Below, piece after piece: positions 35,248 through 47,443 of a stretch of 64,000 bases of DNA (positions are counted from its first letter, which is position 1; the number at the start of each line of letters is the position of its first letter). The stretch comes from Dolomedes plantarius. Lineage: Eukaryota > Arthropoda > Arachnida > Araneae > Dolomedidae. Under the pieces are notes generated by a model. That model was not told where the DNA came from. It did no database searches and saw only the letters and a program-made list of their open reading frames with translations. The stretch covers positions 130,054,651 to 130,118,650 of the forward strand of contig OU015498.1 in the NCBI GenBank assembly GCA_907164885.2, read 5' to 3'. The position numbers and the translations under genes are program-made.

Positions 35248-36327
35248 GTGAGAAAGAAAGGATTTTTAAAAATTGTAGTACCATTTTCATTGAGGTTAGA
35301 AATTTTAAAAAGAGCCCACGAGGACTATGAACACCCTGGAATAAATAAAACAATGCAATTACTTACACCCCAATATTATTGGCCCAAAATCACTGAGGAC
35401 ATTAATAATTATGTTAAACATTGCCATACTTGTCAATTAAACAAAATGAAAAGACAGAAAAGGTTTGGATTGCTGCAAGAAGTACCTCCGACAGACCAAC
35501 CCTTCGAGTGCTTAAGTTTAGACACAGTAGGCGGATTTAATTACTATAATTCCACAAAGAAATATTTACATTTGATAATTGACCATGCCACGCGTTATAT
35601 TTGGGCTTTTCCATCAAAAAGCGTAACTGCTGAAACTTATACAAATTGCTTAAAACAAATATTCCAAATTCAAACACCAAAAAAATTGCTAACAGACAGA
35701 AATGCAGCTTTTACATGTTCAAAGTTTAGAAGATTTTTAGAGCATAATAATGTGAAACAATTACTTACGTCGAGTCATCATCCACAAACGAATGGGAAGG
35801 TAGAGAGGGTAAATCAAACAATAATTACTAGATTAAGGTGCAAAGTACATAACTCAACAAGTAAAACTCCTTGGACAACCCTATTAAATGAAGCAATTAA
35901 TGAATACAATCATACGCCTCATTCAGTTACCCAAATGACCCCAGCTTACCTACTTTTTGGAATATTACCTTATGAACCTCGTGTTAAAAAACAAAATTTT
36001 TATCCTCAGGTGAATGAGGCGAGAAAATTAGCTAAAGAAAGGACAATTAATTACCATAATAGGAATAAAGTAAAATATGATGCACGTTTTGTAGAATCTA
36101 AATTTAATGTTGGAGATTTAGTGTTATTCGAAGAATTTAACTACCCTAATACAAGAAAATTAAGCTCACCCTATTCTGGACCTTACACTATTCTAAAACA
36201 AATGTCAAAAGTTAATTATGAAATTGACAGGCCAAATTTTCACACTAAACGAGATTCTGAAATTGTCCATGCTTGCAGATTAAGATATTATAATACACCA
36301 GAGAACTTAAAACTACACCACGAATAA
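35248..36327 (+). CDS. Gypsy B integrase
   Basis: About 359 codons, open from the frame change to TAA at about 36327. An HHCC zinc region (HEDYEHPGINK, then CHTC) precedes the catalytic core, with aspartates in SLDTVGG and LLTDRNAAF and the glutamate in NGKVERVNQ. A GPY/F-type segment (SPYSGPYTILKQM) is near the end. All catalytic residues are present. The enzyme inserts cDNA into the genome. There is no chromodomain and no envelope frame downstream. Confidence 0.92.
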   Translation: MRKKGFLKIVVPFSLRLEILKRAHEDYEHPGINKTMQLLTPQYYWPKITEDINNYVKHCHTCQLNKMKRQKRFGLLQEVPPTDQPFECLSLDTVGGFNYYNSTKKYLHLIIDHATRYIWAFPSKSVTAETYTNCLKQIFQIQTPKKLLTDRNAAFTCSKFRRFLEHNNVKQLLTSSHHPQTNGKVERVNQTIITRLRCKVHNSTSKTPWTTLLNEAINEYNHTPHSVTQMTPAYLLFGILPYEPRVKKQNFYPQVNEARKLAKERTINYHNRNKVKYDARFVESKFNVGDLVLFEEFNYPNTRKLSSPYSGPYTILKQMSKVNYEIDRPNFHTKRDSEIVHACRLRYYNTPENLKLHHE

Positions 36328-38390
36328 TGACAAACATTAGATCCATTTTTTTTTCTTTTCCATGTGATGCTTAACATCATTATACTTTTTTAATTGATAT
36401 AATTAATTATGTGTTGTCCTACTAAAGATATTTTTAAAAAAAACTGTCTTACTTAAACTTTCTTCTTAAGAATGTTTTTCTTAAGAATGTTCTTGTGAAT
36501 TTTTTTTTGGATCTCAATTTAAACACCGACTATGACAACTCTACTTCTTTAACCTTTCAGTAAATTTTCTATTTCTTGAATACACTTTCCTATCACCCAC
36601 TCTACAAGCGCGTTGGATGTCGTCCCAACTGTTTAATATTTTTTTTAAATATTTTTTGCTATTTGTTTTTAATTCATCAACTCAGTCACTTAAAGTGCTG
36701 AAGACCATATGCTTGAGTAATGACTAAAACAGGGCTGGGATGGCCACTCCTTTTGTCCTCCCATTTCTATATATTATACTCCCACAGGTATGACAACTGC
36801 ACATTTCCCTTTTTCTCCATCTTTCTGCAAGATGCTGTTTTTCAATGCAGTCATATCCTGTCGGAGATTCACGGTTAGTCCACTGTACGGCTAAAAAGAC
36901 TCTTCCTCCTTATTAGTCAGAGAACAATAGGGAGAAAGGAAACCCACTTGTTACACGAACATAAACACAACCCCTCACTGCTTAGAGGTAGAATTAAAGA
37001 ATTTGAAACTAAGAGTTTGGGTGACACACATTCAAACAAGGTACCTTCAACATAAAAACTTGGATCCACATAAACTTATAATAAGTGTACACAAATGAAT
37101 AGTAAATAAATAATTTGAAAATAAAGTGAAAAGTATTGAGAATAAATAAATAAAGTTAGAATAAATATGAATAAGTATAACTAAAGAATATTGAATAGAA
37201 TTTTGGAATGAATAAATATTGTTGGAATAAAAATGAATATAGGGAATGATGAAATGAGAATAATAAGAAATATAAAGAATATTGAAAAGAGATTTTTTTT
37301 TTGATAATAAGTAATATTGAAATAAAGGAGATAATGGATATTAAGAAAAAAATAATGAGATAAATAAAGATATGAAACTAAACATAATAAAAAGGGATTT
37401 GATGTTGAAAAGATTGAGTTATTTGATTAACAAAATATAGGTTCTGTAATTTTTATATACAATTTATATATTAGAAATGTGATTTTTATTGAAAGTGTGA
37501 TTTTTATTATAAACAGTGATTTTTTTTATTATGTAACTAAAGAACTATTTTTCTTTATATGTAAACAAGTCGAGATAATGTGATGTTTATGTATTCTACG
37601 TTTGTGAAGCAGAAATAGCACAGCACTAAAAAGACTGATTTTTTATGTAACCAACTACAAAGGACTATTTTTTTTAATTTAAGCCAAGCTATTGTGATTT
37701 TTTTGTGTGTATTCTGCACTTGCGAGATGATAGGTCACAGAACCTACCGAACTGTGATTTTTTTTGTACTTTTCTCAATCAACATACTGTAGCTAACATA
37801 ACAAGGACAGTGAACTATAAGCTACCATGTGTACCTTACAAACTTTTTGGACTCATCCCAATGTTGTGAGAGTTGAGGAAGAAAGTACAATAACTTCAAA
37901 TTATCATTGTCATGTTCTATTCCATTAACTTAACATTTTTTTTGGTTGATGTTGATATTTTCATTGTTATATTCTATTATTTGTGTGAGTCGACTCAAAA
38001 TTAAAATTGATGTAAAGTGAAAATTTGATAACTTAGTTTTTTTTTTGGTTAAATTTAATTGAAATTTTTTTTTGCTGGGATGTTGTTGTGCGGGGAGGGC
38101 CCGCCCTGCACAGCAATTTTCAGTTGATGATTAGGAAGAATCTTCAATTTAATATTATGTGTATTTCTTTTTGGTGATTTTTATATATATTTTTCAGTAA
38201 ATTTGATAATGTTGTTATGTCAGCTCATCACGTGATCTTTAAAATTTTTTTTGCAATTTAACTTTAACTGAAAATTATTTGTTAACTTATTCCAAATTTT
38301 TTAACGTCCATTCTTCTCACTCATCTGAGTGAGTCTGCCCTCCAATGCAGGCATTGTAGGTCAGCCTCTTCTCGGACGGGGGGGGATATT
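36328..38390 (+). other. Long non-coding 3' region of Gypsy B with ~117-bp repeats
   Basis: About 2 kb between integrase and the 3' LTR holds no long frame. From 37080 to 37430 it is purine-rich with many GAATAAA-like motifs. From 37518 to about 37850 there are two and a half diverged ~117-bp units sharing GTGATTTTTTT, AGGACTATTTTT and TGTATTCTGCA-type blocks. In Gypsy elements this position can hold an envelope gene; I see no envelope signature. Confidence 0.65.
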
Positions 38391-38391
38391 C

Positions 38392-38933
38392 TATAATATT
38401 AAAAACTAGTAATTTCTTATTTCAACACTCTTAACATTTAAAAACTATTAATTCCTCACTTTACTATTCCAAATTACAAACCCTTTTTTAATTCCTTAAA
38501 ACATTTAATTCCCTTTGGGCATTCGCGTTAAATTCCATTATTACAGCCTTAGGCAAAATCATTCAAGATGGCTGTCTTTTTTAACTAAAAGGACTCGGCG
38601 CGGCGTCAGTACAAGTTTAAATCAGTTCTGCACATCAACAACAACTTTAAACCAATGAACTATTAAGACACACCCTTTAATCCCGTGATGGGGTGAAGTT
38701 TATATAACTCGTGACGTCCGGAAGTAGGACGGATTTCTGTATTTTCTATTGCTGCATCCATACCGACGGATCGGTCGGTGTATTGAATAAAAATGTTCCC
38801 GTAAAAACTTGTGTCGACGATTTGTTCTTTCGGACAGACTACCATTCCAGTCAATTCACTTGTATTAGAGATGACTGTGATGTGAGGTTGCGGCATTCTT
38901 CTTTTTAATGAACGACGGACGTTCTCCCCTTGT

Positions 38934-38937
<4 letters not shown>
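38392..38937 (+). repeat. 3' LTR of Gypsy element B
   Basis: About 546 bp, starting near TATAATATTAAAAACTAG after a G-rich tract and ending CTTGTCACA before a (TA)n tract. Confidence 0.88.

Positions 38938-38998
<61 letters not shown>
38938..38998. repeat. (TA)n microsatellite at the right edge of Gypsy element B
   Basis: About 60 bp of TA. Overlapping open frames (poly-YI) are artefacts. Confidence 0.95.
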
Positions 38999-39010
<12 letters not shown>

Positions 39011-39015
39011 TTGTG

Positions 39016-39282
39016 TGTGGGGGGATGCCATCCATACAGCCCCATGCATGCAACTCCCACATGGAGTGCGCCCTTGTAAGCTCCCGTGAGCGCCACCTAG
39101 CGGGCGCTGCGAAGAACAGACGATAGACGATGTTTTGCTTCCGACGAGCGTTCACGTGTGTGTGTGACGCACTGCTTGTTTTTCCCCCTTTTAGATGTTA
39201 GTTCCCCCTGTAAATAATGTCCCTCTTTAAATAAATGTTACATATGTTAACACTGTTTGTGATTATTCCCCCCAAAGCCCCA
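39016..39282 (+). mobile_element. Possible solo LTR between (TA)n tracts
   Basis: It starts TGTGGGGGGATGCC and ends CCAAAGCCCCA, with AATAAA at 39230-39235. It is GC-rich relative to its surroundings and lies between TA-rich microsatellites (38938-38998 and 39282-39302). No unambiguous duplication could be read. Confidence 0.4.
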
Positions 39283-39302
39283 TATATATATATATATATA
39301 TA

Positions 39303-40165
39303 CGTGTGTGTGTATGCATATACATATATATAACTAATTAGAATGCTACATTATATTTTGATGTATAATATAAATAGTATTAATTATTGATGGTCATAAA
39401 GAGAATGAAGGATGTGCATAATGTACATTATTATACTGTATAACTAATGTAATACCCTTCTTATCATATTTATTTAGCATGTATTTATATAGTTGGTATC
39501 ATATGTTATTAATTTAATTTATGTAATATTTCATTATATAATTTCCATATTATATATTAAGTAGACGCAAACCTACATAATGCATTCTATATATGCTGAA
39601 TATAATACATTTAATTTTTGTAGTAAACACCAAACTTCAATAAAATTCGTCTTAAACCTGAAAACTACAGCTTTGTTTTAGTTCTTGAGACAACATGTAA
39701 TTAAACCGGGATAAATTTTACAAAATATAATGAGCTTGAAAGAAAATTTTTGTTGCAAGTATCATATATCACCCTTTTCCATGGATATCTTTTTCATATA
39801 AACTAAGAATAATACATAATGACTAGCTCAGCAACAATCAGTAAAGGCCACCTGTAATTTTTTTTCTAAACCGTTCCATCACATTTCCGAGTTGATAACA
39901 CTCTTTAGGAAAGTTCTGACCAGAAATTTTTTTACTTATAAGCTTTAAACGTCTTTAATTATGTTTTAGATCTATATCATTGTCTTAGAATTTTACACCG
40001 TCTGAAAGAATTTCACAATATAATGCAAGAGAAGGGCGGGTCCCGTAAACAGAGTACTTGTAGACGCTGACCGAAAGTTTATCTCAGATTATCAGACTCG
40101 ACTTTTTACTTACTTTCTAAAAGTTTCACTTGTATTAACAGCTAAAAACTTAAGTATTTCCTTTT

Positions 40166-40166
<1 letters not shown>
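39303..40166. other. Unannotated AT-rich DNA
   Basis: Nothing recognised. Confidence 0.45.

Positions 40167-40230
<64 letters not shown>
40167..40230. repeat. (GT)n(AT)n microsatellite
   Basis: Short GT then about 55 bp of TA, ending at the solo LTR. Confidence 0.95.
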
Positions 40231-40236
<6 letters not shown>

Positions 40237-40648
40237 GTCGTGCAGCATCCCATTTTTCCTCTCAACGTTCTCAGGACAATTGTGTAAAAGACTGAAGCTG
40301 AGACATGAAAACCAATCACAGAGCTCAACATATATGGCCACGTGATATGTCAAACCAATCACAAATTATGCCAACAATCTCGGCGGCAAAGGGGGAATCC
40401 GTTATGGAGGTGACTTGAAAGAGCGAACGGTTAGACGGCAGAGAAGCAAAGGTTTGAGATTGGTCAGCGTTGGGATGCTGATATGATAGTGTTTTGAGAC
40501 CAAATTGTAAATAATTTGTATATAGTGAGTTCTAATAAAGGAGATTAATTTTTATTTTAATTCGTGCCTCTGCTTATCTCAATGTCGAGTTTGAATTACT
40601 GGATCTCATGTGAGATTGTGTTGGCTTGTTGTCGGCCACGACATGACA
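40231..40648 (+). mobile_element. Solo LTR inserted in a (TA)n tract
   Basis: It starts AGTGATGTCGTG and ends CACGACATGACA, so the first and last ten bases are near inverted repeats, as in LTRs. AATAAAGG occurs near 40535. Long TA tracts lie on both sides, consistent with a 17.6/297-like Gypsy target preference. AGTGAY-type starts occur in that group. No internal region is present. Confidence 0.6.
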
Positions 40649-40652
40649 ATAT

Positions 40653-42224
<1,572 letters not shown>

Positions 42225-42572
42225 GGGCCCGTGGTAGCCTATCGGTAGCGCTTCGGCTTTCGGTACTGAGGATGCTCGGATCGAATCCCGACAAGCGCCG
42301 TTAAATACTATTGTGTCTAGACTGGATATGGGTACGTTAAATCCGTATACCGGAAAGTCCTTCTTTGAGGGGGTGAAGAAGGTACGATCCCCCAGATGTC
42401 GCCCCTGGGGGTGCTCGGTTAAAATTGTGGTGGCACCTAGCCAAGACAAACTCCGATCCTTGTGGTGCTATTTTAAACCGGAGACCACACTACTCTGCCC
42501 GAGGCCTATATGGACCTGGTCAGGAACTTCCAGCCAGGGGATTACGAACAACAACAACAACAACAACAAAAC
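42225..42572 (+). mobile_element. tRNA-derived SINE, family A, with (AAC)n tail
   Basis: The first ~75 bp form a tRNA-like head with an A-box-like TGGTAGCCTATCGGTAGCGC and a B-box GGATCGAATCCCG. A ~250-bp unrelated body follows, ending in (AAC)n. Such tails indicate mobilisation by a LINE. The plus-strand open frames at 42313-42694 simply read through it. Confidence 0.82.
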
Positions 42573-42583
42573 AAACTATTGCT

Positions 42584-42710
42584 TGTAGGGGTAATGCTGG
42601 CCACCTGTACAGTGCCCCCTTAAAAGAATGGCCAGCAGTCTTGGCAGCGTATAAATTGCATGGATTAAGTTCCAAAACCAATTACCATATGTAACAACAA
42701 CAACAACAAC
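42584..42710 (+). mobile_element. Short retroposed element with (AAC)n tail and exact TSD
   Basis: A 127-bp segment ends in (AAC)n and is flanked by perfect 10-bp duplications AACTATTGCT (42574-42583 and 42711-42720). It has no visible tRNA head, so it may be a 5'-truncated SINE. It inserted immediately after the tail of the neighbouring SINE. Confidence 0.78.
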
Positions 42711-42720
42711 AACTATTGCT

Positions 42721-43492
42721 CTTTACTGACGACTGGTTTCTTGATAAGATTTAGTCCTCTAAAATGCATTCTGTTATTATAGTACACTTGGTAAAATTAT
42801 TCTTCACCAATATCAGTTCGGATAAATCGTAACTACTTTTTGTTAATCTAAAATTCACGTGATAGGTTTAGGTATAGTTTATAGCGGAATATTTAATTTT
42901 CTAACTATGATTTTTTTATTGCGAATTCTATGAATTCCAATTAGAGGCTGTTGTTTATGATGATGAGTGAAATATTTGGTTACACAAATGTTAAATATTA
43001 TTTTTTTATGTATAAATGCAAAGAATGTATGGTTTTGGACATTAGCAGATAAGCATAAAGATGAAAAATTATTGCCTGTTATCGATAACTTTTATACGGA
43101 TATTGCTATGCAAACGGCATACGATGAAATATGAGTAAAGCCTCCATCAGTGACACAATATCAGACAAACCAAAATCAAGTGATGCAGTCAAAAGACAGA
43201 AGTGGGACGGCGCACCATAAGTGGAGGGGGGGAGCACAAACTGATGGTAGTTGACACAGCAGCCTATTAAAAAAATACTAAAATACCCCGTTCTATCTCT
43301 TAAATTCTTATCTCTGCTGAAGCAAGAAATGTTTCTGTCTGTTCAACTGGTACCATAACTATCTGCAGGGGAAGTGCACAATCATGGTATGACAGAGCTG
43401 CGACAACCGATAAAATTAGTCTGAAGTTTGTTTGTTTATTTCTAATGCTTAGGCACTTGTCTTGAGACATTCGCCTTATGTTGTTCACCGTG
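42721..43492. other. Unannotated DNA
   Basis: No family recognised. The minus-strand open frame at 43300-43518 has no visible domain and overlaps the solo LTR end. Confidence 0.45.
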
Positions 43493-43497
43493 TGCAG

Positions 43498-45153
43498 TGT
43501 CGTGTTGCCTGTCTTCAATTATATATTCTTTTTGGGCGAGATTCGTAAATTATTTGGGTTAGTACAAATTATTTATAAGTAATAGGTATTTGGGTGCGTT
43601 GTGTTTTTTATTTATTTTCTTGAATACAACCCAAAGCTCAAGACAGATTTGCAACCGAACAGGTCAAACAAACTTTGCTTCTAAAACCTTCCTTTAGATC
43701 AACTACACAAAACAAAGATGACTGACTCCAATGTAACAAAATAAAATTGATTTATTTACAACCTTATCTATTTACAATTTAACTCAAAAACCGAATCACC
43801 AAATCTTCGTACACAGTTTACACATTTTACTAATCTTTTAGCATTTTCTCCTCGATTCATATCGAATGACATGTATTTAATTAAATCTACACCTTTTGGA
43901 TTCAGGGAGAATAAATTTATTTATTTTACCTACGGCAAAGAACTACTCTCTCTCAAAATCTATATTTTAAATAAACAAACATTGATCCCGCACTCAATCA
44001 TTCAAATTTTCGATGTTGGGTCTGAACAAGACAAAATGATTAACACTCACTCAATTGGATGCTAACCGCACTGGAACACGGGTGTCGATGCTACCATCGG
44101 GCATGGTGTCTCCTTTCTTCTTTCTCGGGTAGCAGGCATTCAACATCTTTCGGCTGTCGTGGGCCTTCTTGGTTCTGTCGTGGGCCTTCTTGGCTCTGTC
44201 GTGGGCCTTCTTGTCTCTGTCGTGGGCTTCTGAGCTCTGTCGTGGACATCTGTCGTGGGCATCTATCGTATGTTTCTTCCGCGCTTTTCAAAAGATAGGG
44301 GTAGTTGTCAGGCACTTGATGTCCTCAAGCTCTCTCAATGGAAAACTTTTCTAATCTCCGGGACGACTCGATAGGAACTCCAATGTGAAGGCGCAATTCT
44401 CTCCACACATACTCTCAATTATTTGTTAGTGAAGGCAGCAACCAGATTTTCATCATCAGCAAAACAAACTCTCGTATCAGGATCATGAGGCTATGATACC
44501 GAGACACATCAACCGGATCTCTGCTCCGCTAAACGACATATTTTTCTTCGGGAAACTCCCGGGCAAGCTCAACTGTTCCTCGACAGTTAAAATAACAACA
44601 CTTCATCACCTGCGATGCCAAGCACCGGGAAGAGGGAACCCGGCCTTGCATGCATAAGTGAATCCTCGAAAAAAACTCTAAGTCTTCTATTTATTTATTT
44701 TTTTATAACAATGTCCACGCCTTCTCGTGACTCCTAATCCATTCAGAAAAGCTTTCAAAAATCCACCACTTAGCCTCAATTTTCATTTCTTGGATTGGAT
44801 AATCCCATAACTCATGCACGCCTTCCTTGCGTCATACAACAGACCACCCAAAGTCCAGTCCACGTGTTTTGCGGTCTACCTCCCAAACAGGCCCAATAAT
44901 TTCGATTACAATAGGGTATTTTACTTTAATGTCAAACCCTGGGTGCCATCTCCTTATCTGCGTCTGCAAACAAACTACCCCCTATCGCGCACCGCCACTT
45001 TTAAATTGGCTGATGCGTAAAGACGACTATTCCGTCCTCTAATCAAAGGCGGCTTCCTAGCATTCTAACCAAAATGTGATGAAAACAGCCTTCGATCACT
45101 TTATCTCTCTAAAAAATTTAATTTTTCTATAAAATCGAAAGCGCTTCATCACA
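43498..45153 (-). mobile_element. Solo LTR (~1.66 kb), minus strand, related to the 15.7-kb LTR
   Basis: On the minus strand it starts TGTGATGAAGCGCTTT and ends GGCAACACGACA. TGCAG is duplicated exactly at 43493-43497 and 45154-45158. The terminal ~140 bp and the start align with the solo LTR at 15661-22956, and a TATA-like tract occupies the same relative place. It contains a 21-bp tandem repeat at 44154-44270. No coding interior remains. Confidence 0.85.
44154..44270. repeat. Tandem repeat, ~21-bp unit, inside the solo LTR
   Basis: About six units of CTGTCGTGGGCCTTCTTGGT; the later ones are shortened. Open frames on both strands (Q/R/E-rich or S/W-rich) are products of this periodicity. 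Confidence 0.92.
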
Positions 45154-45160
45154 TGCAGTC

Positions 45161-45315
45161 TTGCTGGCTACTTTATTATGGGAGCACCATTAAGATGAGC
45201 CAGCAGTGCTCCCTATGATGGGACAACACGGTAATGACCAAGCCTTATTCGGGACTGGAACCCAAGCCCATAGTATGGAGGCTTACTATGCTAACCACTA
45301 TACCATGTGGGTGGC
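45161..45315 (-). mobile_element. tRNA-derived SINE, family B, minus strand
   Basis: Read on the minus strand it starts GCCACCCACATGGTATAGTG (A-box region) with GGGTTCCAGTCCC as B-box, then the family body with CATAGGGAGCA and GGTGCTCCCATAATAAAGTA. It is homologous to 10062-10205. It lies a few bases from the solo LTR. Confidence 0.78.
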
Positions 45316-45698
45316 AATATGTCTGAAGTAAAGCAATTTAAAACATTCTGTAGGGTCCAGAACCATATACTTTTATCTCCACCATAATGTTAAGTCCAAG
45401 CACTTTCAATTTTATTGACCCAACACTTGGTTATTCAACAAAACCACGTGATCTTGGGAGCCGTGTGGATCTTTGACTACCACTTATAGGTTAAACTTTT
45501 GACTACTATCACACTTTCAGTTCCCACTCGTGGATTATTTCACAATTCTTTGAGGCCATTTCATCATGCGTTGGGATGCCAATCGTCACACAGTTTGCCT
45601 ACATGGAAAGCGGGGATCCGTGGAACTGTGTACAAACCATCCTAGCAGATTCCACCAATCCCCCCTCCCCTATCCATCGGATCCTTTTATATAACTAA
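45316..45698. other. Unannotated DNA
   Basis: Nothing recognised between the SINE and the Helitron terminus. Confidence 0.45.
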
Positions 45699-45772
45699 CT
45701 AGCTGAATACCCGTGCTTCACTACGGGGTACAATTTAGGATAATTTCAATGAAAAAGTAGTGAAATTGCTTT

Positions 45773-45955
45773 TTAGAGGATTTTCTTATAAACAATATAT
45801 ATTTTTTCTTCATTGGGCGGAACTAATATTACCAGGCTCGTCTGGGAACTTACGCGTGAGCAAGCTACGTAATACTGACCGTGCAAGAAACAATTTTCGC
45901 GTAAATGTACGCCAGCATATTTTAAAGTTTGGCCTTGGGACTTATTTATCGTCAT
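45773..45955 (-). pseudogene. Helitron helicase C-terminal remnant
   Basis: The frame reads MTINKSQGQTLKYAGVHL and, further on, HGQYYVACSRVSS. These are motifs V/VI of Pif1-like helicases as found at the end of Helitron RepHel proteins. Only about 60 codons remain. The helicase would unwind the donor strand during rolling-circle transposition. Confidence 0.88.
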
Positions 45956-46207
45956 GGCGAATCATATTTTGAGAGGAAATTACAGTTTTATATATAGATT
46001 TGATTTAATATCCGTAAAACATACTAATTTGAACTAAATTTTTAAAAATTTCCATCTCAATTAGTCTAGTGGTTAAATTTTATCTTTTACTGTATTTTAA
46101 TATTGTCTTTGTCAATTAATTTCGTTGTTATGCACGTGACGCAAAATTAATTTAAAGTATCACAAAAAGAAAAGAAATCTCGTGATCAGCATTTAATAAA
46201 TCAAATT

Positions 46208-46767
46208 CAAAACTTTCCAAACGATTACTGTTTTGGAAGCTAATGTTCTGCTAATTTCCAGTAAAAGCTAAAATCATTTGAAAACCACACACCAGTGTTC
46301 CACTCACACGCAACACTATAAACCCCTAAAAGAATGCAAGAATAAAACGTATAAAAAATATAAATCTATTAATTTAAATAATTAAACACACACAAATGTA
46401 TAAATTAGACAAAAGTTTACTTAAATTCTTTAATCTGTCTACATCTCCAGTATAGAAATATTTTCGGGGCATTTACAGAACATGGTATATTTCACTTTTG
46501 AAAACACGCATTAAATGAGCATCATCTCAATGAGAAATTTATGAAATGAGCATGGCAATGAAGATCGTGTGTTTACAAACAACAGCAGTAACCGAAATGC
46601 GTTAAAATATAAATTTTAAGAGTATTATGGTAGTGAGTTGTGTATATAAATAAAAACTTTCCAAACGATTACTGTTTTGGATGCTAATGTTCTGCTAATT
46701 TCCAGTAAAAGCTAAAATCATTTGAAAACCGCACACCAGTGTTCCACTCACACGCAACACTATAAAA
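46208..46767. repeat. Pair of ~115-bp direct repeats inside the Helitron
   Basis: 46208-46322 and 46653-46767 share AACTTTCCAAACGATTACTG and GTTCCACTCACACGCAACAC and differ at about two positions. About 330 bp separates them. Two further repeats sharing CATATGCCGTATGTTTC start near 46862 and 47013. Confidence 0.9.
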
Positions 46768-47206
46768 CTGAATTACAGTACTCTACGTTTATATGGGCAT
46801 TGAAAATTGTGGTTAGTAGAGGGCAATACGGGACAATCCACGCATTGTCTATAGACACTTGCTATCTTTGGTTATTATTTGATCCGTAATATCTATCTCA
46901 TATGCCGTATGTTTCTAAACGCCATTCCCGAATGAAGAAATCGTGTAGAGGAGGCTTCTTCAACATGTGTACAGAGACAGTTGTTTTGTGACAACTGACT
47001 GAAGTGGTGTCATCTTTGGCTATTATTTGATCCGCAATATCTGACTCATATGCCGTATGTTTCTAAACGCCATTCCCATATGAACCACAGCCTAATTCCT
47101 TTAAAATGGAACAAAATGAGTAACTCCAGTTAACCATGTAATCCACTACTGCTACAGGGGCATCAAAATGTGAGAATACAGAGTTTAAATCAGCCAAAAC
47201 TGCAAT

Positions 47207-47443
47207 TATGGTGTACATATGACACCTAACTTCTCCAAAAATCTTTGCCTTTGTGATGAGACTCATAAGTGATTTTTGTTTTTGATGAAACCCTCTTGCT
47301 AACAAATCATGACGATCCTGTGGTTTTTGTCCAACTATTCTTTGCTGTTGTTGTCTGATTTCTTCCAGTCTCGCATCTCTTTCCGGGGTAAAGATTCGGA
47401 AAATCATTCGGGAAAAGCTGAAAAGTAAACAATACCAAATCAA
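47207..47443 (-). pseudogene. Helitron Rep-domain remnant
   Basis: QKPQDRHDLLARGFHQKQ, then KAKIFGEVRCHMYTI, matches the Helitron-like N-terminal domain just before the HUH catalytic region, whose typical continuation (phenylalanine-rich, then HxH) is not present. The open frame from 47443 to 47063 loses similarity after that point. Confidence 0.7.

Larger units (their letters stand above)
30797..38937 (+). mobile_element. Ty3/Gypsy retrotransposon B, full length, decayed
   Basis: About 8.1 kb with direct LTRs of about 535-546 bp. The LTRs differ at roughly ten single bases plus one short replacement (TGTCTACAG in the 5' LTR, a longer segment in the 3' LTR), so it is older than the BEL copy. 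A G-rich polypurine tract (ACGGGGGGGG, near 38377) precedes the 3' LTR. The interior encodes gag, protease, RT/RNase H and integrase in Gypsy order. Both flanks are (TA)n, so the target duplication cannot be read, but 17.6/297-type Gypsy elements favour such targets. At least four in-frame stops or frame changes make it inactive. Confidence 0.9.

Noticed and set aside
36328..38390. Envelope gene of Gypsy B
   Set aside because: No open frame, signal peptide, cleavage site or membrane segment was seen.
42225..42300. tRNA gene
   Set aside because: A- and B-box-like motifs are present, but the sequence continues into a repeat body with an (AAC)n tail and does not fold as a clean tRNA; called a SINE head. 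The same reasoning applies to 10062 and 45315.
44091..44315. R/Q/E-rich and S/W-rich open frames on both strands
   Set aside because: Products of a 21-bp tandem repeat that has no stop codon in several frames.
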